This document shows, in pieces, positions 26,853 through 35,915 of a stretch of DNA of 64,000 bases. The notes under the pieces are model-generated. The model searched no databases. It saw only the letters and a program-made list of their open reading frames with translations, and was not told the DNA's origin. The stretch lies in NCBI GenBank assembly GCA_913057645.1, contig CAJXOU010000008.1, positions 1 through 64,000 of the forward strand, written 5' to 3'. The stretch is from an uncultured Rhodobiaceae bacterium. GTDB taxonomy: Bacteria; Pseudomonadota; Alphaproteobacteria; Parvibaculales; Parvibaculaceae. Both the position numbers and the translations under genes were made by a program. Position 1 is the first letter of the stretch, and the number at the start of each line of letters is the position of its first letter.

Positions 26853-28334
26853 ATGCCGGCACGTACGGGCGCACAGTTTTTGGAGGGCCTCAAGCAACCT
26901 CGGGAGATTTGGGTCGGCGACCGCAAGATCAAGGGCGTCGCCGACGATCCCGCATTCGCGGGCGCGGCGCGTGGCGTCGCAGCCGTCTACGATCTCCAGT
27001 ATAAAGAGGCTGACGCCTGCCTGATGCCGGATCCGGAGACGGGCGAGAAGATCAATGTTAGCCATATGATTCCTCGATCGAGGCAGGATCTGGCGCGCCG
27101 TCGCGCGGGGCTGGAAAAAATCGCCGCCTATTCGGTCGGCCTGATGGGCCGCACGCCGGACTACATGAATGTGACCTATGCGGGCTTCGCTGGCCGCGCC
27201 GAGGAATGGGCGGTAAATGGCAACGAGGAGGGCGCGGAAAACCTCGTCAACTATCAGAAATATCTGCGCCGCAATGACATTTCGCTGACGCATACGATCG
27301 TCAATCCGACCATCGACAAGGCGCAGGGCGATGCGCCGCAACCTGGCAACGATGTGGCCCTTCGCAAGGTCGGCGAAACGGAGCACGGCATCGTCGTGCG
27401 CGGTGCGCGGATCCTCGCGACGCTCGCCCCTTTCGCCGACGAGATTGCGGTCTATCCGTCTCATCCCTTGCCACCCGATTGCGACGAGTACGCGATCTCC
27501 TTCTGCATTCCGATGTCCACCCCTGGTCTCAAATTCATCTGCCGGGATTCGTTTTCCGAAAGCAGCAATTTTTTCGATCACCCCATCTCGGGCCGGTTCG
27601 ATGAGCAGGATGCCTTCGTGATCTTCGACAATGTCGAAGTGCCCCGGAACCGTCTGCACGTCAACTGCAACACCGCCGTCTACAATTCGGTCATGATGCG
27701 CAGCTGGTGGCCGAACGTCATGCAGCAGACAACGGTCCGGGCGCTGACGAAACTCGAATTTGCCTGGGGCCTCGCCTCGCGGATGACCGAGGTGATCAAC
27801 GACGTCAAGCCGCAGACATGGGAGATGCTCGGCGAAATCTGGAGCTATGCCGAATTGACCCGCGCCTGCCTGAAAGCCGCCGAAGACGGGGCTATAGACT
27901 ATGGCAACGGCGTCTGGCTGCCGGATGCCCAACCCTTCGCCGCCCTTCGCGCGTCGATGCCGCGATGGATGGCGCGGGTCAGCGAAATCATCCAACTCAT
28001 CGGGTCGCATAACGTCTTCGCCGCCCCGAGCCGCGCTCAACTCGACGATGCCGGTCTTCGGCCGCTCATCGACCATTATCTGCGCGGCGCTGGCGATGTG
28101 GGTGCCGAGCAGCGCGCGCGCGTCTTCCGGCTCGCATGGGATTTCGTCGGCACGGGCCTTGCTGGCCGGAACCTCCAGTACGAGCGCTTCTATCTCGGAT
28201 CTTCGGTCCGTAACTATCAGATGGCCCATCTGTTCGGTGACCGCACCCGCGCCAACGAGTTGGTCGATCGCTTTCTGACCGAGGACATTGGCGCGATGAA
28301 AAAAGCGGACCGCCATGTCGCGGAGGCGGTGTGA
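26853..28334 (+). CDS. hpaB: 4-hydroxyphenylacetate 3-monooxygenase-type oxygenase
   Basis: A 493-residue FADH2-dependent hydroxylase of the HpaB family (acyl-CoA dehydrogenase fold). Seen motifs include MGRTPDYMNVTYAGFAG, DISLTHTIVNPTIDK, the flavin-loop ATLAPFADEIAVYP, and NWW/SWWPNVMQQTTVRAL. It would add the second hydroxyl to 4-hydroxyphenylacetate or a similar phenol, giving a catechol for ring cleavage. It needs a separate flavin reductase (HpaC), not seen here. ATG at 26853 with AAAGGGAGAAAG; first gene of the hpa operon. Confidence 0.88.
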   Translation: MPARTGAQFLEGLKQPREIWVGDRKIKGVADDPAFAGAARGVAAVYDLQYKEADACLMPDPETGEKINVSHMIPRSRQDLARRRAGLEKIAAYSVGLMGRTPDYMNVTYAGFAGRAEEWAVNGNEEGAENLVNYQKYLRRNDISLTHTIVNPTIDKAQGDAPQPGNDVALRKVGETEHGIVVRGARILATLAPFADEIAVYPSHPLPPDCDEYAISFCIPMSTPGLKFICRDSFSESSNFFDHPISGRFDEQDAFVIFDNVEVPRNRLHVNCNTAVYNSVMMRSWWPNVMQQTTVRALTKLEFAWGLASRMTEVINDVKPQTWEMLGEIWSYAELTRACLKAAEDGAIDYGNGVWLPDAQPFAALRASMPRWMARVSEIIQLIGSHNVFAAPSRAQLDDAGLRPLIDHYLRGAGDVGAEQRARVFRLAWDFVGTGLAGRNLQYERFYLGSSVRNYQMAHLFGDRTRANELVDRFLTEDIGAMKKADRHVAEAV

Positions 28335-29791
28335 TGGCCGGTACCGTGAAAGTTGCGGGCGTCGAGGTCTCGGCCGATCACTGGATCGGCGGTAAGCGTG
28401 TCGCCTCGAAGCAGAAATTTGCCAACTTCTCGCCCATCGACGGCTCGCATCTCGGCGACCTGTCGGCGGGCGGCAAGGCGGAGGCGGACGCGGCCGTCGC
28501 GGCGGCGCGCAAGGCCTTTCCGGCCTGGGCGGCACTTGGGCCCAAGGGCAGGCTGCCGATCCTGAAAAAATTCGCCGAAGGCATCAGGGCGCGGGTCAAC
28601 GAACTTGCCGCTGTCGAGACCATGGACAATGGCTCGCTTCTGATGGGCAATGTCCATCGCGTCGTGCCGCGCGCGGCGCAGAACATCGAGTTCTTCGCCG
28701 ACTGGGCGATGACGCTCGATGGCCATTCGATCGATTCGCCCGAAGTCGTGAACCATGTGAAATACGACCCGGCGGGTGTCGCCGTCCTGATCACGCCGTG
28801 GAACGCGCCCTTGATGCTGACCACCTGGAAGGTCGGTCCGGCGCTTGCCGCCGGCAACACCATTGTCGTCAAGCCGCCGGAATGGGCGCCGCTCACCTGT
28901 TCGCTCATGGCCGACATCGCACATCAGGCCGGTCTGCCGGCGGGTGTGCTCAACGTCGTTCAGGGGATCGGCGAGGAGGCGGGCGATGCGCTCGTGAACC
29001 ACCCCGACGTCGACCGCATCAGCTTCACCGGTTCGACCGACACGGCGAAGATCATCGGGCAGGCGGCGGCGCGTTCGATCACGCCCATGAGCGCCGAGCT
29101 TGGCGGCAAATCGCCCTTCATCGTCTGTGCCGATGCCGATCTCGATGCGGCCGCGCAAACGGTCGCCGGGCAATACATGAATGCAGGTCAGGTCTGCCTC
29201 GCAGGCACCCGCATCATGGTCGAAAAGAAGATCGAGGAAGAGTTCCTGGAAAAAGTGCGTGGCGCCGCAAGCCACATGATCGTCGGCGACCCGCGCGACA
29301 AGGATACGCGCGTCGGACCGCTCATTCACAAGGAGCACTTCGCGCGCGTGGCCGGTTTCGTCGAACGGGCAAAGGCGGATGGCGCCGTGCCGCTCTGGGG
29401 CGGCAACCGCGCGAATTTCGGCGAACTCTATTTCGAGCCGACGCTCTTCGCGAACATCACGCCGGAGCTCGAGATCGCTCAGCGCGAGGTCTTCGGCCCG
29501 GTCCTCACCTGGCAGAACTTCTCCTCCGACGACGAGGTGATCGAGCTTGCCAACAACACGCGGTACGGTCTCGCGGGCACCTTGTTCAGCCGCAACGAAA
29601 AGCGCGCGATGGACATCGCCTCGCGCGTCACGGCCGGCACGCTCTGGGTCAATTGCTTCTTCGTCCGCGATCTGGCGGCGCCTTTCGGCGGCGCGAAGGA
29701 CTCCGGCATCGGCCGCGAGGGCGGCACCTGGAGCTTCGATTTCTACACTGACATAAAAAACATTTCGGTCCGCAAGGGATCGTTCGCCTGA
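28334..29791 (+). CDS. hpaE: 5-carboxymethyl-2-hydroxymuconic-semialdehyde dehydrogenase-type ALDH
   Basis: A 485-residue NAD-dependent aldehyde dehydrogenase. It shows ITPWNAPLMLTTWKVGPALA, FTGSTDTAKIIGQ, the catalytic Glu in AELGGKSPF and catalytic Cys in GQVCLAGTRIM. In HpaE it oxidises the ring-cleavage semialdehyde of homoprotocatechuate. Its ATG overlaps the hpaB stop by one base (TGATG), so the two are coupled. A very long open frame on the opposite strand across this region is a codon-bias artefact. Confidence 0.85.
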   Translation: MAGTVKVAGVEVSADHWIGGKRVASKQKFANFSPIDGSHLGDLSAGGKAEADAAVAAARKAFPAWAALGPKGRLPILKKFAEGIRARVNELAAVETMDNGSLLMGNVHRVVPRAAQNIEFFADWAMTLDGHSIDSPEVVNHVKYDPAGVAVLITPWNAPLMLTTWKVGPALAAGNTIVVKPPEWAPLTCSLMADIAHQAGLPAGVLNVVQGIGEEAGDALVNHPDVDRISFTGSTDTAKIIGQAAARSITPMSAELGGKSPFIVCADADLDAAAQTVAGQYMNAGQVCLAGTRIMVEKKIEEEFLEKVRGAASHMIVGDPRDKDTRVGPLIHKEHFARVAGFVERAKADGAVPLWGGNRANFGELYFEPTLFANITPELEIAQREVFGPVLTWQNFSSDDEVIELANNTRYGLAGTLFSRNEKRAMDIASRVTAGTLWVNCFFVRDLAAPFGGAKDSGIGREGGTWSFDFYTDIKNISVRKGSFA

Positions 29792-29803
29792 GGGGAGGCA
29801 CAC

Positions 29804-30706
29804 ATGGTTCAGGTCACGGAACTCGGCTATATGGGGCTCGGCGTAAAGAGCCTCAATGACTGGAAGGACTACGCAACGAAGATCCTCGGCCTCGAAGTGG
29901 CGGATGAGGGCGAGGCGGGCCGCTGCTATCTGCGGATGGATTACTGGCATCACCGCATTATCCTCGAAGAGGACGGAACGGACGATCTGAATTTCCTCGG
30001 CTTCCGCGTCGCCGGTGTCGAGGAATTCCGCGAGATGCACAGGAAGCTCGTCAACGCCGGTATCGACGTGCGGATCGGCACGTATGAAGAAGCGGCGGAT
30101 CGCCGCGTCCTCGAAGTGATGAAGCTCAAGGACGCAAGCGGCTTTCCGATCGAGATTTTCCACGGGCCGCAGGTGCAGTCCGACAAGCCCTTTCACCCCG
30201 GGCGTCGCATGCATGGCCGCTTCAAGACCGGTGAGGGTGGGCTCGGCCACCTGATCCAGAAGGAAACGGTCGGCTTCGAGAAAACCTACGAATTCTACAA
30301 ACTGCTCGGCATGCGCGGCAGCATCGAATACCGGATTCCCTTCCCCGGCCTCGACAAGCCGTTCGACCTGATGTTCATGCATTGCAACGCGCGCGATCAC
30401 ACGGTGGCTTTCGGTCCGCCCGGCGAGAAGCGCATCAACCACCTGATGATCGAGGTGGAGAGTTTCGACGATGTCGGCCTCACCTATGAGATCGTCCGCG
30501 AGGCGGGCATCCCCATCACCATGACGCCGGGCCGCCACGCGAACGACCACATGTACTCCTTCTACTTCCTCAACCCGTCCGGCTGGATGTGCGAAGTGGG
30601 CTGGGGCGCGCGCGAAGCGACGCATCAATCGGAATATTACCAGCGCGACACCTACGGCCACGAACAGAACCAGGAGGTGATGAAGGGAGGCTTGATGGAG
30701 GTCTGA
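29804..30706 (+). CDS. hpaD: Type I extradiol ring-cleavage dioxygenase (homoprotocatechuate 2,3-dioxygenase role)
   Basis: A 300-residue two-domain vicinal-oxygen-chelate dioxygenase. The first half has ELGYMGLGVKSLNDWKDYAT; metal ligands in the second half are His in GLGHLIQK, His in RINHLMIEV and Glu in MCEVGWG; GRHANDHMYSFYFLNPSG is the active-site signature. It opens a catechol next to the hydroxyls. The motifs are closer to BphC/HsaC enzymes than to E. coli HpaD, so the catechol might not be homoprotocatechuate. The job in the hpa order B-E-D-G-I-H is inferred. Confidence 0.85.
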   Translation: MVQVTELGYMGLGVKSLNDWKDYATKILGLEVADEGEAGRCYLRMDYWHHRIILEEDGTDDLNFLGFRVAGVEEFREMHRKLVNAGIDVRIGTYEEAADRRVLEVMKLKDASGFPIEIFHGPQVQSDKPFHPGRRMHGRFKTGEGGLGHLIQKETVGFEKTYEFYKLLGMRGSIEYRIPFPGLDKPFDLMFMHCNARDHTVAFGPPGEKRINHLMIEVESFDDVGLTYEIVREAGIPITMTPGRHANDHMYSFYFLNPSGWMCEVGWGAREATHQSEYYQRDTYGHEQNQEVMKGGLMEV

Positions 30707-30761
30707 CCGGACCCCGCGAGCCCTCGAACGTCATCTTGAAAAGAACACCAGGGAGAGAGAC

Positions 30762-31595
30762 ATGTCGGTATTGACCGGGCCGCGCGAGGAATGGCGGCGT
30801 ATTCTGCATCAGGGGACGCCGGTCTGGGTGAAGCCGGAAGACGGCGGCAAGCTGCGGCTTGGCGACGGAAGGCTGGTCGATGAGGCAAGCGCCACCTATT
30901 TGCCGCCCTGCGATCCGACCAAGATCATCTGTATCCATCTGAATTACGATTCCCGCCGCGTCGAGTTCAAGGCGCCGCCGCTCGTCACGCCGACCTATTT
31001 CCAGAAGCCGTTGACGACGCTCAATGCGCATCGCGGCTTCCTCAACCGGCCCGCCGATTGCCAGTACCTCAATTATGAAGGTGAGATCGCGGCCATCGTC
31101 GGCAAGCCGATGCGCAATGTCGCGCCGGCCGATGTCTGGGATCATCTGGCGGGCTTCGCGCCGGCCAACGATGTCGGTGCGCAGGACTTCCGCGACACGG
31201 ATGCCGGTTCCATGTTGCGCGTCAAGGGGCAGGACGGGTTCTGCCCCGTCGGCCCCGGCATCGTGCGCGGCGTCGATATCCGGAAAGAGCGCGTGCGCAC
31301 TTATATCAACGGCAAGGTCGTTCAGGACGGTCCGGTGAGCGAGATGACCTTTCCGATCGACTACATCTTCGCCGATCTCTCGCGTCACATCACTTTCCTG
31401 CCGGGCGACATCGTGCTCACCGGCACGCCCGCCAATTCACGGCCGATGAACCCCGGCGATGTCGTCGAAGTGGAAGTGACGGGCATCGGACGCATCTCGA
31501 ACACCGTTCAGGAAGTGCCGGCACCCACGCATGATGTCGGTCACCAGCCGACCGACACCGACGCGGTGCGCCGCGTCGCGCTCGGCCAGTTCTGA
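30762..31595 (+). CDS. hpaG: Fumarylacetoacetate hydrolase-family isomerase/decarboxylase
   Basis: A 277-residue FAH-fold protein. The Mg site is built around [12 protein letters not shown] and the segment [10 protein letters not shown]; the C-terminal part has [21 protein letters not shown]. In the HPA route, HpaG decarboxylates 5-oxo-pent-3-ene-1,2,5-tricarboxylate and isomerises the product. E. coli HpaG has two such domains; this protein has one. ATG at 30762 after AGGGAGAGAG. Confidence 0.85.
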
Positions 31596-31600
31596 GGGAT

Positions 31601-32389
31601 ATGAAAATGGCGGAAGCCGTGTCTCTGAAATCGCGTTGGGCGGCTGGAGAGGTGACATTCGGCGCCTGGTGCATGATGCCCGGCGCGCTCGGAGTCGAGG
31701 CCGTTTCGTCGCTTGGCTTCGACTGGATACTCGTCGATATGCAGCATGGCTGCATGGACTACGGACAGGCGCTTGATATGATCCGCGCCGCCGACATTCG
31801 CGGACTTCCAGCAATTGTACGCGTGCCCTGGAACGAGCCGGGAATCGTCGGCCGCGTTCTGGACGCGGGTGCCCTTGGCGTCGTCGCTCCGATGATTCAG
31901 ACGGCCGACGATGCGAGGAGTTTGGTTGACTCCTGCCGCTATCCGCCGGTGGGGCGCCGCAGCTTCGGGCCTGTGCGTGTCGGAACGCGCGACGGCGCGG
32001 GGTATGCCTTCACGGCCAATGACCGTGTTGCCGTCGTTCCGATGATTGAGACGCGCTCCGCGCTCGATCAGGTCGATGAAATCGTCGGCTTGCCGGGGGT
32101 CGATGCGGCCCTGGTGGGGCCGTTCGACCTTTCGGTCGCGCTTGGTCTGCCGCCGGGAGACAATGACGGAAAGCCTGCTTTCGACGATGCCATAAAGACT
32201 GTTGTCGCTGCCTGCCGGCGGCACGGCAAGGCGGTAGCCGTCCTGTCGAACGCGATCGTCGCGCCGCTGCGCGTCGCGCAGGGGTTTCAAATGATCTCGG
32301 TTACGACGGACATCGCGGCGCTCTCTTCGGCGAGCATGGCGAGTCTCACGGCTGTGAAAGAAAAAACTGGAACAAAAAATGCTGGATAG
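31601..32389 (+). CDS. hpaI: HpcH/HpaI-family aldolase
   Basis: A 262-residue class II pyruvate aldolase. It carries [35 protein letters not shown] (base and metal region), [14 protein letters not shown], the phosphate-like loop [12 protein letters not shown], and [17 protein letters not shown] with the metal Glu. HpaI cleaves 4-hydroxy-2-oxoheptanedioate to pyruvate and succinic semialdehyde. It starts five bases after hpaG and its end overlaps hpaH by 11 bases. Confidence 0.87.
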
Positions 32390-33170
32390 TGCGACAAGGT
32401 CAAAAATCGTTGACGAGCTTTTCGACGTCTACGAGACACGCAGGCCGCTCCGGCGGCTGACCGGAACCTATCCTGGCTTGACCGTCGAGGATTCCTATCT
32501 GGTTCAGGAAGAGTTCGTCCGCCGCAAGGTTGACGCGGGCGCGAAGGTGAAGGGCTACAAGGTAGGGCTCACGTCGAAACCGATGCAGGAAATGGCCGGA
32601 TCTTCGGAGCCGGATTTCAGCGCCATAACCGACGACATGTTCCTGCCTGAAGCGACGCCGATCGATGCTTCCCGGTTTTTCCGCCCGATGATCGAAATCG
32701 AAATCGCATTCGTCATGAAGCACGCGCTCAAGGGGCCGGGCGTGCTGCCCGTCGACGTCATCAGGGCGACCGATTTTGTTGTCCCTGCGATTGAGATTGT
32801 CGATTTCCGCGTAATGCCGGAGCCCGGTTTCGGCATGATCGACACCGTGGCCGATCTGGCTGCCTGCGGCGCTGTCGTGCTGGGCGCCAATCCGAGACGG
32901 CTCGACGCGATCGACGTGCGGCGCGTACATGGCGAATTGAGGTTGAACGGCAAATTGGAAGTCGAGGGCGATGCCTCGGCGGTTCTGGGCAATCCCGTCA
33001 CGTCCGTCGCCTGGCTTGCGAACAAGCTCGGCCAATTCGGCGTTGTTTTCGAGCCGGGGCAGGTCGTGCTTACCGGGTCCTTTGTGCGGGCAATCCCCGT
33101 TAAGGCCGGCGACGACGTTTTGTGCCGCTTCGACCAGGGATTGGGCGATCTGTCGATGAGTTTTACCTGA
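32379..33170 (+). CDS. hpaH: 2-oxo-hept-4-ene-1,7-dioate hydratase
   Basis: A 263-residue member of the 2-keto-4-pentenoate hydratase family (FAH-like fold). It shows [44 protein letters not shown] with metal Glu residues, and EIVDFRV. It adds water to the dienoate before the HpaI aldolase step. Last gene of the hpa operon, overlapping hpaI. The isomerase HpaF is not found in the window. Confidence 0.87.
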
Positions 33171-33265
33171 GTCGTGGACGGCCGGTTACTGCGCCAAACA
33201 GGAAAAGTGTCGCGCAATTTCTCGCATATGCAGGTTATATCATTCTGTATAAGGATTAAAAGCAC

Positions 33266-33721
33266 ATGAAGCTAGTTCCTTTGATGAAAATTCACGTTCT
33301 TGTCGCCTCGCCATTCGACATCGGCGACACGACGCATGGCAAGCGGCTTGTCGCCAACATTACGGGGGGCGCGTTCGAGGGCAATCGCCTAACGGGCACC
33401 GTTTGCAGCAGTGGCGCCGACTGGATCGTCATCGATTCCGAGAATTTGGGGCATATCGACGTGCGGATCGTTCTGCAGACGAACGATGGCGCACACATCT
33501 ATGTTCATTATACGGGCTTTCTCGAATATAACGACAAGTTCGTCACCGCGGCGCTTAGTGGCGGAGAAACGAAAATCGGCGACTCGTATTTTTTGAGCCA
33601 GCTGCGTTTCGAGACCGGCGCCGAAAAATATAAATGGTTGAACAGGGTTCTGGGCGTCGGGGAAGGGCGCGTTTATCCCGGCGGCATCGAGTATCAGGTT
33701 TACGAGCAGGCGCACGATTGA
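33266..33721 (+). CDS. DUF3237 domain protein
   Basis: A 151-residue protein of the DUF3237 family, a beta-barrel of unknown activity. Signature pieces are GDTTHGKRLVANITGGAFEG, ADWIVIDSENLGHIDVR, YVHYTGFLEY and the C-terminal NRVLGVGEGRV. Such genes are common in aromatic and steroid degradation clusters. No signal peptide. It is separated from hpaH by 95 bases that hold an AT-rich possible promoter, and from the next gene by 113 bases. Confidence 0.82.
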   Translation: MKLVPLMKIHVLVASPFDIGDTTHGKRLVANITGGAFEGNRLTGTVCSSGADWIVIDSENLGHIDVRIVLQTNDGAHIYVHYTGFLEYNDKFVTAALSGGETKIGDSYFLSQLRFETGAEKYKWLNRVLGVGEGRVYPGGIEYQVYEQAHD

Positions 33722-33834
33722 AACACGCACCCCGGAGAGCGGGAGGTGGCGGGTTGCCCGCTGTTCGTTTATGCGGCGCTGCAAGCGGGCGGCATGGGGT
33801 TTCGGTGCGTCGGACAAATTGAGGGAGCACGCAT

Positions 33835-35526
33835 ATGGCTGACAACGGAGCGGGAGCCGGTATTCGCTGGGACAAGGAAGTAGACTGGCTGGTCGTGGGC
33901 GGCGGCGGCGCCGGAATGGTGTCGGCTCTGACGGCCAATCATCTGGGCCTCGATACGCTGGTGATCGAAAAAGCGCCTTATATGGGCGGCAGCACGGCTC
34001 GATCGGGTGGCGTGGTCTGGATTCCCAACAACTACCTGGTGCGCGAAGGCGGGTTACCGGACTCGGAGGAACGGGCCAGGAGCTACATGGCCAGCACGGT
34101 CGGCAACCGCGTGCCCTCGGAAGTTCAGGAATCGTTTGTGAAGTACGGTCCGCAGATGATCGAGTTCCTGCGCGATCACACGGAAACGCGCTTCGTTTGG
34201 AGCAAGGGATATTCGGACTATTACCCCGAAGCGACTGGCGGCTTCCCTGAAGGCCGCGCCCTGGAAGCCGTTCCCTTCAACGGGACTTTGCTTGGCGCCA
34301 ATCAGAAATATTTCCGCCCGCCGGTTCTGTCGGGCACTCATTACGCCGGCCTCCTGCTGTTCGAGTTGTTTTCGGTCGCCCGGATGCGCCGTCATTGGGA
34401 CGGAAAACGCAAGTTCATGAAGGCGGCTTTCAACACGATCACAAACAGGCTGCTTGGAAGAAAAGTGATGACGGCGGGGCAGGGCACCGCCGGTCGGCTC
34501 TTTTACTCCATATTGCGTGCCAACATTCCGTTCGAAGTGAATACGGCCCTGACGTCGCTGGTGACGGAGAACGGTCGCGTCGTGGGCGCCGAGGTGTCGA
34601 AGGGCGGCAGGACGCTTCGGTACAAGGCGCGGCGCGGCGTGGCGCTGACCGCCGGCGGTTTCGCCCACAATCAGGAAATGCGCGATCGTTATCTGCCGCA
34701 TCCCACAAGCTCGAAATGGTCGCTTGCCGCCGAAAGCGATATGGGCGATGCCATTCGTGCCGGCGAGAGCATTGGTGCCCGGCTCGATCTGATGGACGAC
34801 GCTTGGTGGGGTCCGGTCAGTCACGTAAACGCCAACGAGAACCCGCATTTTTGCGTTCTCGAGCGCTCGCTGCCGGGATCGATGATCGTGAATTCCTCGG
34901 GCGATCGCTTTGTAAACGAGGCGGCGCCCTATTGCGACGTGGTCACCAGAATTTACGAAATGCATAACGGGACAGGTACGTCCTGCGTGCCGGTATGGCT
35001 TATCCTGGATAAGGCGTACAAGGATTACTATATGATTGCCTCGAACATGCCGCGCCAGCCCATACCGAAGCGGTGGAACGAAAGCGGCGACGTGATCTCG
35101 GCGCCAGACCTTGCGGAACTTGCGGAGAAGATAGGCGTTCCGGCGGATCGACTCGCGAAGTCGATGGAGCGATTCAACAAGCTTGCCGAAACCGGTGTCG
35201 ATGAGGACTATCATAGGGGCGACAGTGCGCATGACCGCATGTACGGCGATCCCTATTTCAAAAATCCGAACCTGGCGCCGTTGACGAAAGCTCCCTTCTT
35301 CGCCATCCGGCTCTATCCCGGCGACATCGGCACGCGCGGCGGGCTTGTTATCAACAGGTTCGGACAGGTGGTCTCGCAGTCGGGGGAGGTTATCGAGGGC
35401 CTTTGGGCGGCGGGCAACAGCACGGCGTCGGTCATGGGAAATTCCTACCCCGGACCCGGCGCGACTATCGGACCGGCCATGACATTCGGTTACATTTCTG
35501 CCATGAAAGGAGCGGGACTCATCTGA
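33835..35526 (+). CDS. FAD-dependent dehydrogenase, 3-ketosteroid delta1-dehydrogenase-like
   Basis: A 563-residue flavoprotein of the KstD/flavocytochrome-c branch. The FAD motif is VVGGGGAGMVSALTA, then EKAPYMGGSTARSGGVVWIPNN; near the end are RLYPGDIGTRGGLVINRFG and GNSTASVMGNSYPGPGATIG. These enzymes remove hydrogens next to a ring ketone, forming enones. In an alicyclic-acid cluster, a 4-oxocyclohexane acid desaturase leading to a phenol is an attractive role, because the hpa genes upstream start from a phenol. ATG at 33835 after GAGGGAG. The substrate is not proven. Confidence 0.85.
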   Translation: MADNGAGAGIRWDKEVDWLVVGGGGAGMVSALTANHLGLDTLVIEKAPYMGGSTARSGGVVWIPNNYLVREGGLPDSEERARSYMASTVGNRVPSEVQESFVKYGPQMIEFLRDHTETRFVWSKGYSDYYPEATGGFPEGRALEAVPFNGTLLGANQKYFRPPVLSGTHYAGLLLFELFSVARMRRHWDGKRKFMKAAFNTITNRLLGRKVMTAGQGTAGRLFYSILRANIPFEVNTALTSLVTENGRVVGAEVSKGGRTLRYKARRGVALTAGGFAHNQEMRDRYLPHPTSSKWSLAAESDMGDAIRAGESIGARLDLMDDAWWGPVSHVNANENPHFCVLERSLPGSMIVNSSGDRFVNEAAPYCDVVTRIYEMHNGTGTSCVPVWLILDKAYKDYYMIASNMPRQPIPKRWNESGDVISAPDLAELAEKIGVPADRLAKSMERFNKLAETGVDEDYHRGDSAHDRMYGDPYFKNPNLAPLTKAPFFAIRLYPGDIGTRGGLVINRFGQVVSQSGEVIEGLWAAGNSTASVMGNSYPGPGATIGPAMTFGYISAMKGAGLI

Positions 35527-35629
35527 CGTTTTAGGTATGTTTGACTTGGAAATTGTCGGCCCGCCAGTTCCGGGAGGGCGGCCTCTTGAAAGTTGCCGTG
35601 TGCCTGCCGCCCGTCTTGTGGACAGATAG

Positions 35630-35800
35630 CTAAGCTGACAGCCTCTTCTTTTCGAGCTTCATAGGGCTCAAGTATACCCGAGCGTCGAGTGCCGGCGCAG
35701 GAGACCGTAGACGTGTTCGATGTCATCGAACACGTCTACCTTGGCGTGGTCTCTTGTGTGGTCGACCTTGCGGGCGCCCGTTCGATCTGGAGTGACGCAT
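35630..35800 (-). mobile_element. IS3-family transposase remnant
   Basis: On the minus strand the end of an IS3-type OrfB is recognisable: ARKVDHTRDHAKVDVFDDIE, then HVYGLL, RRHSTLGYT. After that a one-base shift restores SPMKLEKKRLSA and a TAG at 35632-35630, as in intact IS3 transposases. The DDE catalytic domain is missing and GTGGACAG beyond the stop may be part of the element's end repeat. The whole gap 35527-35915 has no intact gene; the bases 35801-35915 show nothing recognisable. The relic lies exactly where transcription switches from plus to minus strand, so an insertion/deletion event may have joined two blocks here. Confidence 0.75.
35707..35739. repeat. 33-base perfect palindrome inside the IS3 remnant
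   Basis: GTAGACGTGTTCGATG and CATCGAACACGTCTAC are perfect inverted copies around a single T. Both strands encode nearly the same peptide, VDVFDVIEHVY. Part of this is explained by the codons of the transposase motif DVFDxIExxY; whether the symmetry is chance or the result of a fold-back repair event is open. It could also act as a terminator for the gene ending at 35526. Confidence 0.6.
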
Positions 35801-35915
35801 CGGCGCATCCGGCTTTCCACGCCGCCAGACCGCCGTCCGCGGAGCATCGGCGACAAGCCGGGTTGTCGCCCAATTCAGGGGCCAGACCGCCATAGGGCTT
35901 CCAGAAGCAGACGCG

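Noticed and set aside
28217-30661. An 814-codon open frame on the minus strand
   Set aside because: It lies opposite hpaE and hpaD, whose motifs and codon use are clear. The translation is low in known motifs and rich in Arg and Asp, as expected from antisense of GC-rich genes.
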